From the NCBI RefSeq assembly GCF_001440475.1, contig NZ_LLYB01000065.1:75075-127368 (forward strand): a DNA stretch of 52,294 bases, written 5' to 3'. Source of the stretch: Bradyrhizobium lablabi. GTDB lineage: Bacteria > Pseudomonadota > Alphaproteobacteria > Rhizobiales > Xanthobacteraceae. The position numbers and the translations under genes were made by a program. This document shows, piece after piece, positions 8,493 through 17,786 of this stretch. The notes beneath the pieces are model-generated. The model was not told the DNA's origin. It did no database searches and saw only the letters and a list, made by a program, of their open reading frames with translations. Within the stretch, counting starts at the first letter, position 1; every line of letters begins with the position of its first letter.

Positions 8493-9309
8493 TCGCCGCG
8501 TTCAGTTCGCCGCCAAAGACGAAAATCGCCGAAATGAAATACAGAAACACCAGCGCGATGATGACCGAGGCGAGCCCCGCATACATCGTCACGTAGTTGC
8601 TGGCGAAGCGCGCCAGATACTGGCCGAACACAATGCCTGAGATCAGCGAGGCCACCATCGTAAACACGATGCCGGGAAGGATCTGCAGAAAGCGCCGCCG
8701 GCCGCAGGGCAGCCACGCATGCAGCACGAACAGCGCCACGATCATCGCCGTGATGGTGATGCCGTAGCGGGCGAAGAACAGAACCCTCTCGTTGCTCTCG
8801 ACGAAGAACGGGATGTGGCGACGCGCCGTCTCCAGGATCAGCGGACCGAGCACGATCAGGAACGCCATCAGGAGCGACGTGACGGCAGCGACCAACGTGT
8901 AGCCGATCGATTCCAGCCGCAGCCAGTACCAGGCCCGCGGCTCGACCACCGAATAGGCGCGGTTCAGCGCCACCCGCAGCGCCTCGACGCCGTTGGAGGC
9001 GAAATAGACCGCCAGCACGGCGCCGACCGTCAGGATGTCGCCGCGCGCGGTGGTCAGCACGTCGTGAATTTCGCCCGACAGCGCGTCCGCGACCTGCTGC
9101 GGCCAGGTCTGCAGCAACAGCCCGACGGCGCCGTCGGCGAGTTCCTTGGAGCCGAAAAAGCCGGCCAGCGCCGTCAGCACGATCAGGAACGGAAACAGCG
9201 CCATCAAGATCGACAGCGCGATGTGGCTTGCGATCGCCCAGCCGTCATCGGCAAGGAACGTATAAAACGCCTCCATCACGACGAGGTAGACGTAGCGAAT
9301 GAACCTCAC
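8416..9309 (-). CDS. YihY/BrkB-family inner-membrane protein
   Basis: 297-residue membrane protein of the YihY/BrkB family (once annotated as ribonuclease BN). About six hydrophobic segments are seen, with family motifs AIASHIALSILMALFPFLIVL near the N terminus, YFASNGVEALRVALNRAY in the middle and FIFGGELN-like FVFGGELNAAIM at the end. The start is a GTG at 9309, supported by GAGGTGAG just upstream; an ATG at 9276 is the alternative. The function in the family is unsettled, with proposals including transport and envelope integrity. The last 26 codons are read antisense to the end of the histidine kinase. Confidence 0.9.
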   Translation of the reverse strand: MRFIRYVYLVVMEAFYTFLADDGWAIASHIALSILMALFPFLIVLTALAGFFGSKELADGAVGLLLQTWPQQVADALSGEIHDVLTTARGDILTVGAVLAVYFASNGVEALRVALNRAYSVVEPRAWYWLRLESIGYTLVAAVTSLLMAFLIVLGPLILETARRHIPFFVESNERVLFFARYGITITAMIVALFVLHAWLPCGRRRFLQILPGIVFTMVASLISGIVFGQYLARFASNYVTMYAGLASVIIALVFLYFISAIFVFGGELNAAIMKSQLPKGLSLHAAQSPRRAGTQA

Positions 9310-9454
9310 ATCTCACCTCGATCAGGTGCGGCGACGCGGTCCCAGAACCTGGGCCAGCATCTGACAATACTGGACCAAAGGCCAGATCGTCGAGCGGCTG
9401 TGCGAGGGGGTTGGACATGTGGAAGTCGGCGCTTGGCGGTGTTATGTAGCGCCG

Positions 9455-9649
9455 ATGACATCCTTTCTGAGTTCGATCGTCCTCCCCATCGCGGTTGCGG
9501 CCGTGGCTATCGTGCTGCTGCTCGGCCTCATCAACATGATGCGGGGCGGCCCGCCGAGCCGTTCGCAGCATCTGATGCGGCTTCGTGTGTTGCTGCAGTT
9601 CGTCGCCATCGTCATCACCATGGCGGTGGTCTGGGCGATGGGCAGATAA
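9455..9649 (+). CDS. HIG1-domain twin-transmembrane protein
   Basis: 64-residue protein with two hydrophobic helices (SSIVLPIAVAAVAIVLLLGL and LLQFVAIVITMAVVWAMG) joined by a polar loop containing MMRGGPPSRSQHLMRLRV. This is the bacterial HIG1 / twin-TM pattern found immediately upstream of the PduO-type adenosyltransferase in many alphaproteobacteria. Mitochondrial HIG1 proteins assist respiratory supercomplexes, and a respiratory role here is inference. The longer frame from 9419 has no extra conserved sequence, so the ATG at 9455 was chosen. The gap to the next gene is 22 bp, suggesting co-transcription. Confidence 0.8.
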   Translation: MTSFLSSIVLPIAVAAVAIVLLLGLINMMRGGPPSRSQHLMRLRVLLQFVAIVITMAVVWAMGR

Positions 9650-9671
9650 AGGCAAGGAAGGGGAGAGGCCG

Positions 9672-10244
9672 ATGGTCGTGCTCAACCGCATCTACACGAA
9701 GACCGGGGACGACGGCACCACCGCGCTCGGCAGCGGCGAACGCCGCCCGAAATACGATCTGCGCATCAGTGCCTACGGCACCGTGGACGAAACCAACGCC
9801 GCCATCGGCGTGGTGCGGCTGCATCTCGGCGATTTCAGCGAACTCGACGCGATGCTGGGCCGGATCCAGAACGACCTGTTCGATCTCGGGGCTGATCTGG
9901 CGGTGCCCCAGCGCGACGGCAAGGCCGAGCGCTTGAGGATGCTGGCGAGCCAGGTCGAGCGGCTCGAGCGCGACATCGATGCGCTGAACGAGCACCTCGC
10001 GCCCCTGACCTCGTTCGTCCTGCCCGGCGGCACCCCCGCTGCCGCATACCTGCATCTCGCCCGCACCATATGCCGCAGGGCGGAACGGATCATGGTGGAA
10101 CTCGCCGCCAACCCCGCGGAGCCGGTCAGCGCGGCGGCCATTCAGTATATGAACCGACTATCGGATTTTCTGTTCGTCGCCAGCCGTGCCATGAACGATA
10201 ATGGGGCCGGAGACGTGTTGTGGGTGCCGGGTCAGAACCGCTAA
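9672..10244 (+). CDS. Cob(I)alamin adenosyltransferase, PduO type
   Basis: 190 aa, transfers the adenosyl group of ATP to cob(I)alamin or cob(I)yrinic acid diamide to form the coenzyme B12 Co-C bond. The ATP-binding N terminus IYTKTGDDGTTALGSGER and the later RTICRRAER and MNRLSDFLFVASR motifs are those of PduO/MMAB enzymes, not the CobA fold. Databases often label it cobO. GGGAGAGG lies just before the ATG. Its position between a HIG1 protein and etfBA is the standard arrangement in Bradyrhizobium and Rhodopseudomonas. The product feeds methylmalonyl-CoA mutase and other B12 enzymes encoded elsewhere. Confidence 0.93.
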   Translation: MVVLNRIYTKTGDDGTTALGSGERRPKYDLRISAYGTVDETNAAIGVVRLHLGDFSELDAMLGRIQNDLFDLGADLAVPQRDGKAERLRMLASQVERLERDIDALNEHLAPLTSFVLPGGTPAAAYLHLARTICRRAERIMVELAANPAEPVSAAAIQYMNRLSDFLFVASRAMNDNGAGDVLWVPGQNR

Positions 10245-10380
10245 GGTAGGCCTGATCCGGGGCCGATTTTTGCCTTTCGCGCGTTGACCGCCGATAGCGG
10301 GACCTTTAGGTTCCGCGCCCAAGCCGATAGCTAGCTAATAGCGAGCCAATAAACCCCAGAATTGAAGCGAAAGAGGATCG

Positions 10381-11130
10381 ATGAAGGTTCTTGTGCCGGT
10401 AAAGCGGGTGGTCGATTACAACGTCAAGGTCCGCGTCAAGAGCGACGGAACGGGCGTAGAACTGGCCAACGTCAAGATGTCGATGAATCCGTTCGACGAA
10501 ATCGCCGTCGAGGAAGCACTGCGCCTGAAGGAAGCCGGCAAGGCGACCGAAGTGGTGGTGGTGTCAATCGGCCCGGCGCAGGCATCGGAGACGATCCGGA
10601 CCGGTCTTGCGATGGGCGCCGACCGCGGCATCTTGGTCAAGGCCGAAGGCAACGTCGAGCCGCTCGCGGTCGCGAAGATTCTCAAGGCGGTGGCCGACGC
10701 GGAGAAGCCCGGTCTCATCATTCTCGGCAAGCAGGCGATCGACGACGATTCCAACCAGACCGGCCAGATGCTGGCTGCGCTGCTGGGCTGGTCGCAGGCG
10801 ACGTTTGCCTCCAAGCTCGAAGTCGAAGGCAGCGACTTCAAGGTCACGCGCGAAGTCGACGGCGGCCTGCAGACCGTGCAGCTGAAGGGACCGGCGATCG
10901 TCACCACCGACCTTCGCCTGAACGAGCCGCGCTACGCGTCGCTGCCCAACATCATGAAGGCGAAGAAGAAGCCGATCGACGACAAGAACGCGTCCGATTA
11001 CGGCGTCGATCTCACGCCGCATCTCGAAGTGCTGAAGACGGCGGAGCCGCCCGGCCGCAAGGGAGGCGTCAAGGTCAAGGACGTCGCTGAGCTCGTATCC
11101 AAACTCAAGACCGAAGCCGGGGTTCTCTGA
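10381..11130 (+). CDS. etfB: Electron transfer flavoprotein, beta subunit
   Basis: 249 aa, the normal length for EtfB. It opens with [20 protein letters not shown] and carries the AMP-binding region and the recognition loop with [21 protein letters not shown], ending in KPID and the regular C-terminal helix. EtfAB accepts electrons from acyl-CoA dehydrogenases and passes them to ETF:ubiquinone oxidoreductase in the membrane. The sequence type (classical group I, no bifurcation signature that I can see) fits fatty-acid oxidation. The stop TGA overlaps the etfA ATG as TGATG, so the two subunits are translationally coupled for 1:1 assembly. Confidence 0.96.
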   Translation: MKVLVPVKRVVDYNVKVRVKSDGTGVELANVKMSMNPFDEIAVEEALRLKEAGKATEVVVVSIGPAQASETIRTGLAMGADRGILVKAEGNVEPLAVAKILKAVADAEKPGLIILGKQAIDDDSNQTGQMLAALLGWSQATFASKLEVEGSDFKVTREVDGGLQTVQLKGPAIVTTDLRLNEPRYASLPNIMKAKKKPIDDKNASDYGVDLTPHLEVLKTAEPPGRKGGVKVKDVAELVSKLKTEAGVL

Positions 11131-12074
11131 TGACGACGCTTCTGATTGCCGAACACGACAATGCGTCGATCAAGGACGCCACCAACAAGACGCTGACGGC
11201 TGCCGCTGCGCTCGGCGCCGACGTGCATGTGCTGGTCGCCGGCGAAAACGCCAAGGCGGCGGCCGATGCCGCGTCCAAGCTTGCCGGCGTCAAGAAGGTG
11301 CTGCTGGCGGACAACGCGGCTTACGCCCACGATCTCGCCGAGCCGCTGGCCGCGCTGATCGTATCGCTGGCGCCGTCCTACGATGCGTTCGTCGCGCCCG
11401 CGACCTCGCGCTTCAAGAACGTGATGCCGCGCGTCGCAGCCCTGCTCGACGTGATGCAGGTGTCTGAAATCATCAAGGTGGTTTCGCCTGACACCTTCGA
11501 GCGGCCGATCTATGCCGGCAACGCGATCCAGACGGTGAAGTCCAAGGACGCCAAGAAGGTCATCACGGTGCGCACCTCGACCTTTGCCGCGGCCGGTGAC
11601 GGCGGCAGCGCGCCGGTCGAGAACGCCGCAGCCGTGGCCGATCCGGGTCTTTCCAGCTTCGTCGGCGAGGAGGTCGCCAAGAGCGATCGTCCCGAACTGA
11701 CCTCGGCCAAGATCATCGTCTCGGGCGGCCGTGCCATGCAGAGCCGCGAGAACTTTGCCAAATATATCGAGCCGCTCGCCGACAAGCTCGGTGCCGGCGT
11801 CGGCGCCTCGCGCGCCGCGGTCGATGCCGGCTACGCGCCGAACGACTGGCAAGTTGGTCAGACCGGCAAGGTGGTTGCCCCGGAACTCTATGTCGCGATC
11901 GGCATTTCCGGCGCGATCCAGCATCTCGCCGGCATGAAGGATTCCAAGGTGATCGTTGCGATCAACAAGGATGAAGATGCGCCGATCTTCCAGGTTGCCG
12001 ATTATGGCCTGGTCGCGGACCTCTATCAGGCGGTTCCTGAGCTGACCGAGGCGCTCGGCAAGCTCGGAAAGTAA
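11130..12074 (+). CDS. etfA: Electron transfer flavoprotein, alpha subunit
   Basis: 314 aa, standard size. The C-terminal FAD domain is unmistakable: [52 protein letters not shown] and [20 protein letters not shown]. The N-terminal half contains the weaker ETF-type Rossmann segment. It begins at the ATG overlapping the etfB stop. Transcription probably ends at the hairpin just downstream. Together with etfB and the hydroxyacyl-CoA dehydrogenase next door it forms a beta-oxidation electron-transfer module. Confidence 0.96.
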   Translation: MTTLLIAEHDNASIKDATNKTLTAAAALGADVHVLVAGENAKAAADAASKLAGVKKVLLADNAAYAHDLAEPLAALIVSLAPSYDAFVAPATSRFKNVMPRVAALLDVMQVSEIIKVVSPDTFERPIYAGNAIQTVKSKDAKKVITVRTSTFAAAGDGGSAPVENAAAVADPGLSSFVGEEVAKSDRPELTSAKIIVSGGRAMQSRENFAKYIEPLADKLGAGVGASRAAVDAGYAPNDWQVGQTGKVVAPELYVAIGISGAIQHLAGMKDSKVIVAINKDEDAPIFQVADYGLVADLYQAVPELTEALGKLGK

Positions 12075-12090
12075 GAAAAAACGGCCAGAC

Positions 12091-12119
12091 ATCGGCCGGA
12101 CGCGCAACGTCCGGCCGAT
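12091..12119 (+). terminator. Rho-independent-like hairpin after etfA
   Basis: An 11-bp perfect stem (ATCGGCCGGAC pairing with GTCCGGCCGAT) with a 7-nt loop lies 16 nt after the etfA stop. Only a weak T-rich stretch (ATTTACCTT) follows, so termination may be partial. Confidence 0.7.
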
Positions 12120-12271
12120 ATTTACCTTAAGCGGTTGCGGGCGAAGTGGATTAAGCTTCGCGTGACGAATACGTGCCAATGGTGGGACTGAAACCTCGCC
12201 TCTGATGATATCGTAACTGAGGTTTGAAGATGAACAGGCGCGATGTGCGCGCCGTTCCGGTGGATGACAAG

Positions 12272-13153
12272 ATGGCGGTGACAATCAAGAAGGTCGGCGT
12301 GATCGGTTCGGGCCAGATGGGCAACGGGATCGCGCATGTGGCGGCGCTCGCCGGCTTCGACGTGGTGCTCAACGATATCTCCGACGAACGGCTGAAATCG
12401 GCGATGGCGACCATCAACGGCCATTTGTCGCGCCAGGTCGCCAAGCAGCACATCACCGAGGATGCGCGCAAAAAGGCGCTCGCCCGGATCACCTCCGCCG
12501 AGACGCTGGATGGTTTGGCGGACTGCGACCTCGTGATCGAGACCGCAGTCGAAAAGGAAGAGGTCAAGCGCAAGATCTTTCACGAGCTCTGCGCTGTGCT
12601 GAAGCCGGAAGCGATCGTCGCTACCAACTCCTCGTCGATCTCGATCACGCGGCTCGCCGCCTCGACCGATCGTCCGGAAAAATTCATCGGCATTCATTTC
12701 ATGAATCCGGTGCCGGCGATGGAACTGGTCGAGCTGATCCGCGGCATCGCCACCGACGATTCCACCTTCGAAACGGCAAAGGAATTTGTCGGCAAGGTCG
12801 GCAAGCAGATCGCGGTATCGGAGGATTTTCCGGCCTTCATCGTCAACCGTATCCTGCTGCCGATGATCAACGAGGCGATCTACACGCTCTATGAGGGCGT
12901 CGGAAACGTCGAGGCGATCGATGCGGCCATGAAGCTCGGCGCGCATCACCCGATGGGCCCGCTGGAACTGGCCGATTTCATCGGCCTCGATACCTGTCTG
13001 TCGATCATGCAGGTGTTGCATGAGGGGCTGGCGGATTCGAAGTACCGGCCGTGCCCGCTGCTGGTGAAATATGTCGAGGCCGGCTGGTTGGGGCGCAAAA
13101 CCCAGCGCGGCTTCTACGACTACCGCGGCGACAAGCCGGTCCCGACGCGCTGA
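12272..13153 (+). CDS. 3-hydroxybutyryl-CoA dehydrogenase (3-hydroxyacyl-CoA dehydrogenase family)
   Basis: 293 aa, NAD(P)-dependent oxidoreductase acting on 3-hydroxybutyryl-CoA in polyhydroxybutyrate or fatty-acid metabolism. The dinucleotide motif GVIGSGQMGNGIAHVAA starts the protein. The catalytic region contains IGIHFMNPVPAMELVELIRG with the active histidine, and the C-terminal domain has FPAFIVNRILLPMINEAI and HHPMGPLELADFIGLDTC. A start at 12230 with GAGG upstream would add 14 residues (MNRRDVRAVPVDDK) not typical of the family, so MAVTIKK is preferred but not certain. It follows etfBA after a hairpin and is probably expressed from its own promoter. Confidence 0.92.
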   Translation: MAVTIKKVGVIGSGQMGNGIAHVAALAGFDVVLNDISDERLKSAMATINGHLSRQVAKQHITEDARKKALARITSAETLDGLADCDLVIETAVEKEEVKRKIFHELCAVLKPEAIVATNSSSISITRLAASTDRPEKFIGIHFMNPVPAMELVELIRGIATDDSTFETAKEFVGKVGKQIAVSEDFPAFIVNRILLPMINEAIYTLYEGVGNVEAIDAAMKLGAHHPMGPLELADFIGLDTCLSIMQVLHEGLADSKYRPCPLLVKYVEAGWLGRKTQRGFYDYRGDKPVPTR

Positions 13154-13172
13154 TAGTCGCGTTCTCGGTGCC

Positions 13173-13259
13173 GTAGGGTGGGCAAAGTGCGGCGTGCCCA
13201 CCATGTCTCCCAGAATGTCACTTGAAACTGGTGGGCACGCTTCGCTTTGCCCACCCTAC
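13173..13259. repeat. Long inverted repeat (REP-like), GTAGGGTGGGC family
   Basis: Two 31-nt arms (13173-13203 and 13229-13259) are inverted with 28 of 31 positions matching and a 25-nt spacer. The outer part reads GTAGGGTGGGCAAAG and its complement. A partial copy of the same family is at 41293-41321. Such dispersed palindromes are common between genes in Bradyrhizobium. Confidence 0.8.
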
Positions 13260-13386
13260 AAATTCTCGACACGCGCAGCGTGTCACCCGGCGTGCATTCG
13301 CGCAGCTGCCCAACTTTTCTCCCATCTCCAGAATTCGTTAACCGGTGCCGGGGTAGGGTGCCCGCAAGTTATGGGAGTGCTGCGTT

Positions 13387-13575
13387 ATGGATATGATGGC
13401 TATGGTTTCGAGCATGCTCAGCATGCAGGCGGCGGGCACGCAGCAGCAGATCCAGACCTCGATCATCAAGCAGAACGCGGACGCCGAGAAAATGGCGGTC
13501 CAGACCCTGCTCGGCACGCCCTCGACTGCCAATCTCGCCCCCGGCGTCGGCGGCAATCTCAATATTACGGCCTGA
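13387..13575 (+). CDS. Small YjfB-like putative motility protein
   Basis: 62 residues, MDMMAMVSSMLSMQAAGTQQ at the start, a helical middle with QNADAEKMAVQTLL, and a C terminus ending VGGNLNITA. The pattern of two N-terminal Met-rich helical turns, Q-rich segment and terminal GxNxDI/NI box matches the YjfB putative motility protein family (PF14070), known from flagellated bacteria. No flagellar genes are nearby. No function is established for the family. The gene stands alone between two palindromic repeats. Confidence 0.6.
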   Translation: MDMMAMVSSMLSMQAAGTQQQIQTSIIKQNADAEKMAVQTLLGTPSTANLAPGVGGNLNITA

Positions 13576-13597
13576 TAGAGGCTGTTTCACTGTTGGA

Positions 13598-13725
13598 TCC
13601 TCATTGTGAGGAGGCGCATTAGCGCCGTCTCCAGACGATGCTTTGCATCGCCGGGAGAACCATGTGGCCCCGCTGGTGCCATTCATCCTTCGAGACGCCG
13701 CTGGCGCGGCTCCTCAGGATGAGGT
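13598..13725. repeat. Composite palindromic repeat, CCTCAnnnTGAGGAG family
   Basis: The stretch contains CCTCATTGTGAGG, a GGCGC..GCGCC hairpin, GATGC..GCATC, and then an imperfect palindrome from TCATCCTTCGAGACGCC to GGCTCCTCAGGATGA. This mosaic resembles the intergenic repeat seen many times in Bradyrhizobium genomes. It lies between the YjfB-like gene and the end of tlpA. Confidence 0.6.
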
Positions 13726-13760
13726 CTGGCAGGTGAAGTGCGCTCCCAGCCGATCCACCG

Positions 13761-14447
13761 CTAAGAACCCGCCTTCATCGGCTGCATGGCGGCCTTGATC
13801 AGCTTGATGGCATCCTCGCTGGCCCATTCGGCGGGGCCGGCCAGGGTGGCGATTTCGCAGCCCTGGGTGTCCATCAGCACCGAAGTCGGCATGCCCAGGG
13901 CTCTACCTACGTTCTTAAGATCCTGAAAAACCTTGGCTTTTTGATCGGCGAAAAAGCCGAGCCGGGTCAGATTGGCCTCTTTCAGGAAGTTTTTCGGCTT
14001 CTCGGCGTCGCGGGTGTCGATGTTGATGGCGACCACCTCGAAATCCTTGCCGCCCAGCTTGGTCTGGAGGCTCTCCAGCGCCGGCATTTCTTTCCGGCAC
14101 GGCACACACCAGGTGGCCCACAGGTTCACCAGCACGGTCTTGCCGCGCCATTCCGACAGCTTCCTCGGCTTGCCCTCGGCATCATCGAAGGCGAGGTCGG
14201 GGAGCCGCAGCGGGGTCGTCGCCATGGTCAGCGCCGCCACCTCGCCATGCGCCAGCGGCGCGATCTTGCGGGCCAGTTCGACCGCCCCCGTACAGGTGGG
14301 ATCGCCGCTGGCGCGCTTGAAGCCGCCGAGCCCGTAAAACAAGCCTATTCCGACCACACCCGCGGCCACTACCGCGCCGATGGCGATCGGAATCCGGCGC
14401 TTCGTGGCCGGGCGGGGCGGGGGCATTTCGGGCATATCGTTTGTCAT
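13761..14447 (-). CDS. tlpA: Membrane-anchored thiol:disulfide interchange protein TlpA
   Basis: 228 aa, periplasmic thioredoxin-like reductant needed for cytochrome aa3 maturation in Bradyrhizobium (copper delivery and CoxB/ScoI reduction). A single N-terminal transmembrane helix lies around residues 19-41, followed by the thioredoxin domain with active site WCVPC at 113-117 and the cis-Pro region [11 protein letters not shown]. Two extra cysteines (C52 and the one in TQGCEIA) match the structural disulfide known for B. japonicum TlpA. The surrounding sequence ([26 protein letters not shown]) is very close to that protein. It is divergent from argH, the order known in this group. Confidence 0.93.
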   Translation of the reverse strand: MTNDMPEMPPPRPATKRRIPIAIGAVVAAGVVGIGLFYGLGGFKRASGDPTCTGAVELARKIAPLAHGEVAALTMATTPLRLPDLAFDDAEGKPRKLSEWRGKTVLVNLWATWCVPCRKEMPALESLQTKLGGKDFEVVAINIDTRDAEKPKNFLKEANLTRLGFFADQKAKVFQDLKNVGRALGMPTSVLMDTQGCEIATLAGPAEWASEDAIKLIKAAMQPMKAGS

Positions 14448-14559
14448 CCTGTATCAGTTACGGCTATGCAGGGCGCAAGATTACGGTCGAGTTACGGCTG
14501 AAACCGGCCCGGCGTTTCGCCGAACGCTCGACGATATAGATGGCAAGGCACGGGAAGTC

Positions 14560-15951
14560 ATGAGCAACAAGATGTGGGGCGGCCGGTTCACCGAGCGTCC
14601 CGATGCGATTATGGAGGAAATCAACGTCTCGATCGACGTCGACCGTCACCTCTATGCCCAGGACATCGCCGCGTCCAAGGCCCACGCCGCGATGCTGGCG
14701 GCGCAAGGCATTATCACCGCGGGTGATGCGAAAAATATCGGCAAGGGTCTAGACACGATTTTGTCAGAAATCGCCAAGGGCGGCTTCGACTTCAAGCGCG
14801 CGCTCGAAGACATCCATATGAACGTCGAGAGCCGGCTGTCCGAACTGATCGGGCCCGCCGCGGGCCGGCTGCACACCGCGCGCTCGCGCAACGACCAGGT
14901 CGCGACCGATTTCCGTCTCTACGTCCGCGACACGATCGACGAGACCGACGCGGCGCTGGCCGCCTTCCAGCACGCGCTGGCCGAGCGGGCCGTGGAACAT
15001 GCCGCGACCGTGATGCCGGGCTTTACCCATCTGCAGACTGCCCAGCCCGTCACCTTCGGGCATCATCTGCTCGCCTATGTCGAGATGGCCGCGCGCGACC
15101 GCGGGCGCTTTGCCGACGCGCGCAAGCGGCTGAACGAATCGCCGTTGGGTGCTGCGGCGCTCGCCGGAACCTCGTTCCCGATCGATCGCGCTGCCACCGC
15201 CAAAGCGCTCGGCTTCGATCGCCCCATGGCCAATTCGCTCGATGCCGTCTCGGATCGCGATTTCGTGCTGGAGACGCTGTCGGCGGCATCGATCGCCGCC
15301 GTGCACATGTCGCGCTTTGCCGAGGAAATCGTGATCTGGACCTCGCCGCTGGTCGGCCTGGTGCGGCTCTCGGACAAGTTCACCACCGGCTCCTCGATCA
15401 TGCCGCAGAAGCGCAATCCGGATGCCGCCGAACTGGTGCGCGCCAAGACCGGTCGGGTGATCGGCGCGCTGAACGCTCTCCTGATCGTGATGAAGGGCCT
15501 GCCGCTGGCCTATCAAAAGGACATGCAGGAGGACAAGCAGGGCGCGATGGAGGCGTTTGCCGCGCTCTCGCTCGCGATTCGGGCCATGACCGGCATGGTC
15601 CTCGACCTCGTGCCCGACGAGAACAGGATGAAGGCCGCCGCCGGCGAGGGCTACGCCACCGCCACCGATCTCGCCGACTGGCTGGTGCGGACGCTGAAGA
15701 TGCCGTTCCGCGACGCCCATCATGTCACCGGGCGAATCGTCGGCCTGGCGTCCAAGCAGGGCGTGGCGCTGCACGAACTGCCGCTGAAGGCGATGCAGGA
15801 GGTGGAGCCGAAGATCACCGCCGATGCCCTGCGCGTGCTGTCGGTGGAGGCCTCGGTCAAAAGCCGGACCAGCTATGGCGGCACCGCGCCGAAGAACGTG
15901 GTTTCGCAGGCCAAAGCCTGGCTGAAACGGCTGGAAAAAGAGCGAAAATAG
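14560..15951 (+). CDS. argH: Argininosuccinate lyase
   Basis: 463 aa, cleaves argininosuccinate to arginine and fumarate, the last step of arginine synthesis. The fumarase/lyase superfamily signature [12 protein letters not shown] is present, as are MWGGRF near the N terminus and TARSRNDQV and [16 protein letters not shown] in the active-site loops. The chosen ATG follows GGGAAG; the frame is open 180 nt further upstream but the extra sequence is not family-like. The neighbours tlpA (divergent), the LptM-like gene and lysA repeat the usual Rhizobiales order. Confidence 0.95.
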   Translation: MSNKMWGGRFTERPDAIMEEINVSIDVDRHLYAQDIAASKAHAAMLAAQGIITAGDAKNIGKGLDTILSEIAKGGFDFKRALEDIHMNVESRLSELIGPAAGRLHTARSRNDQVATDFRLYVRDTIDETDAALAAFQHALAERAVEHAATVMPGFTHLQTAQPVTFGHHLLAYVEMAARDRGRFADARKRLNESPLGAAALAGTSFPIDRAATAKALGFDRPMANSLDAVSDRDFVLETLSAASIAAVHMSRFAEEIVIWTSPLVGLVRLSDKFTTGSSIMPQKRNPDAAELVRAKTGRVIGALNALLIVMKGLPLAYQKDMQEDKQGAMEAFAALSLAIRAMTGMVLDLVPDENRMKAAAGEGYATATDLADWLVRTLKMPFRDAHHVTGRIVGLASKQGVALHELPLKAMQEVEPKITADALRVLSVEASVKSRTSYGGTAPKNVVSQAKAWLKRLEKERK

Positions 15952-16058
15952 GTTTCAAAGAGAAATTTCGCTGCAATTTCATGGTTGTCAGTGGCCGATC
16001 GGCACTCGCCAGACCAAAGCAATCTTTGTATGGTGCGCCGCGCATTGGGGATTTCGCC

Positions 16059-16325
16059 GTGATCAGTAACTACCGCCCGTCTTCGTCGGGATGGGCCATC
16101 ATCCTGTTGAGCGTGACCGCGCTCGCGCTCGGCGGCTGCGGCCGCAAGGGCGGGCTCGATTTGCCGCCGAACGCGGCATCGGCGCAAACCCCGGTCACCT
16201 CGGATACCGAGGCCGAGCGCGCGGCGCAGCCCGGCGTCTTCAATTCGACCTACGGAACCGACGGCGGCCCCAGCGCCCCCAAAGGCGCCAAGAAGAAATT
16301 CGTTCTCGATCCGCTGCTGGACTGA
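16059..16325 (+). CDS. lptM: LptM-like small lipoprotein
   Basis: 88 aa with a GTG start after TTGGGGATTTC. A hydrophobic signal ends in a lipobox (TALALGGC), and the mature N terminus CGRKGGLDLPP is the LptM/YifL motif. LptM stabilises the LptDE translocon during disulfide formation in LPS export in enterobacteria, and a similar envelope role is inferred here. The tail is low-complexity and ends KKKFVLDPLLD. It sits between argH and lysA, 13 bp before the lysA start, exactly as in many proteobacteria. ATG starts further upstream (15981) would place the signal peptide internally. Confidence 0.8.
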   Translation: MISNYRPSSSGWAIILLSVTALALGGCGRKGGLDLPPNAASAQTPVTSDTEAERAAQPGVFNSTYGTDGGPSAPKGAKKKFVLDPLLD

Positions 16326-16338
16326 GACTGAGCGCGCC

Positions 16339-17604
16339 ATGAATCACTTCGACTATCGCAACGGCGTGCTGCACGCCGAGGCCGTGAACCTGTCCGAATT
16401 GGCTGAAACCGTCGGCACGCCGTTCTATTGCTATTCGACCGCGACGCTGGAGCGCCACTACCGCGTCTTCACCGAGGCCTTTGCCGGCGAGAAGACGCTG
16501 GTGTGCTACGCCATGAAGGCGAACTCCAACCAGTCGGTGCTGCGCACGCTGGCGAAGCTCGGCGCCGGCGCCGACGTCGTCTCCGGCGGCGAATTGAAGC
16601 GGGCGCTGGCGGCGGGGATTCCACCGAACAAGATTCTGTTTTCCGGCGTCGGCAAGACCGAGGCCGAGCTGCGTGCGGCGCTCGCCGCCGACATTCTCTG
16701 CATCAACGTCGAGTCCGAGCCCGAACTGGAATTGCTGTCGAGGCTCGCGGTCGAAGCCGGAAAGACCGCGCGGATTTCGCTGCGGGTCAATCCCGACGTC
16801 GATGCCGGCACCCACGCCAAGATCGCCACCGGCAAGTCCGAGAACAAGTTCGGCATTCCGATTCTGCGCGCCCGCGAGGTCTATGCCCGCGCGGCGAAGC
16901 TGCCCGGGATCGAGGTGACCGGCACCGACATGCATATCGGCAGCCAGATCACCGATCTCTCCAAGATGGAAACCGCGTTCCGGATTCTGTCCGATTTCGT
17001 GCAGACGCTGCGCGCCGACGGCCACAAGATCGAGCATATCGATTTCGGCGGCGGGCTCGGCATTCCCTATCACGCCGATCGCGAAGCCCCGCCGCTGCCG
17101 TCGGCCTATGCCGCAATGGTCAAGCGGGTGACGCATAATCTCGGCTGCACGCTGATGTTCGAGCCGGGACGCATGATCGTCGGCAATGCCGGCATCCTCG
17201 TCTCGCGCGTGATCTATGTGAAGCCGGGCGAGGCCAAGAACTTCGTCATCATCGACGCCGCGATGAACGATCTGATCCGCCCGACGCTGTACGAAGCCCA
17301 TCACGACATCCTGCCCGTTCGCGAAGTGGGGAAGGGCGCGCGAACGATCACGGCCGACGTGGTCGGGCCGGTCTGCGAAACCGGCGACTATCTCGCGCTC
17401 GACCGCAATTTGCCCGAGCCCAAGGCCGGCGATCTCCTGGCAATCATGACCGCCGGCGCCTACGGCGCGGTGCAGTCCGGCTTTTACAATACGCGCGCGC
17501 TGGTGCCGGAAGTCCTGGTCAAGGACGACCAGTACGCGATCGTCCGCCCGCGCATCGAGGTCGAGGACCTGATCGCGATGGACAAGCCGGCACCCTGGCT
17601 GTGA
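16339..17604 (+). CDS. lysA: Diaminopimelate decarboxylase
   Basis: 421 aa, PLP-dependent fold III enzyme converting meso-diaminopimelate to lysine. The PLP lysine lies in VCYAMKANSNQSVL, HIGSQ and FGGGLGIPY are the cofactor-binding glycine loops, EPGRMIVGNAG is the second phosphate contact, and CETGDYLA plus GAYGAVQSGFYNTR close the dimeric active site. The length matches the family. It is the third gene after argH and the LptM-like gene and is probably in the same transcript. Confidence 0.95.
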   Translation: MNHFDYRNGVLHAEAVNLSELAETVGTPFYCYSTATLERHYRVFTEAFAGEKTLVCYAMKANSNQSVLRTLAKLGAGADVVSGGELKRALAAGIPPNKILFSGVGKTEAELRAALAADILCINVESEPELELLSRLAVEAGKTARISLRVNPDVDAGTHAKIATGKSENKFGIPILRAREVYARAAKLPGIEVTGTDMHIGSQITDLSKMETAFRILSDFVQTLRADGHKIEHIDFGGGLGIPYHADREAPPLPSAYAAMVKRVTHNLGCTLMFEPGRMIVGNAGILVSRVIYVKPGEAKNFVIIDAAMNDLIRPTLYEAHHDILPVREVGKGARTITADVVGPVCETGDYLALDRNLPEPKAGDLLAIMTAGAYGAVQSGFYNTRALVPEVLVKDDQYAIVRPRIEVEDLIAMDKPAPWL

Positions 17605-17658
17605 TCGATACGCGGTCTGTCGTCGTGCGCTAACATTGCGCCGATTTCGAAGGAGGTT

Positions 17659-17742
17659 CCGAAGCGCATTCTGGCTTTGGCGATTTTGACGATGGCGACG
17701 GTGTCAGCTTTTGCATCGTTCGGCCTCATTATGCGTCCTTGA
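17659..17742 (+). pseudogene. Signal-peptide remnant behind a strong Shine-Dalgarno site
   Basis: AAGGAGGT at 17650-17657 is followed by a frame that reads [20 protein letters not shown] and stops after FGLIMRP. This looks like the start of a short secreted protein, with a CCG codon where the ATG would be expected and an early stop. It may be a decayed copy of one of the small secreted genes common in this genus. It could also be a chance frame. Confidence 0.35.
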
Positions 17743-17786
17743 TAGAACTCGGGATCGACGATCGCAGCGAACCAGGGAGAACAGAC

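Noticed and set aside
14764..15774. Open frame on the minus strand opposite argH
   Set aside because: Shadow frame rich in Arg, Gly and His with no family motif.
16240..17304. Open frame on the minus strand opposite lysA
   Set aside because: Shadow of lysA, which is confirmed by its PLP motifs.
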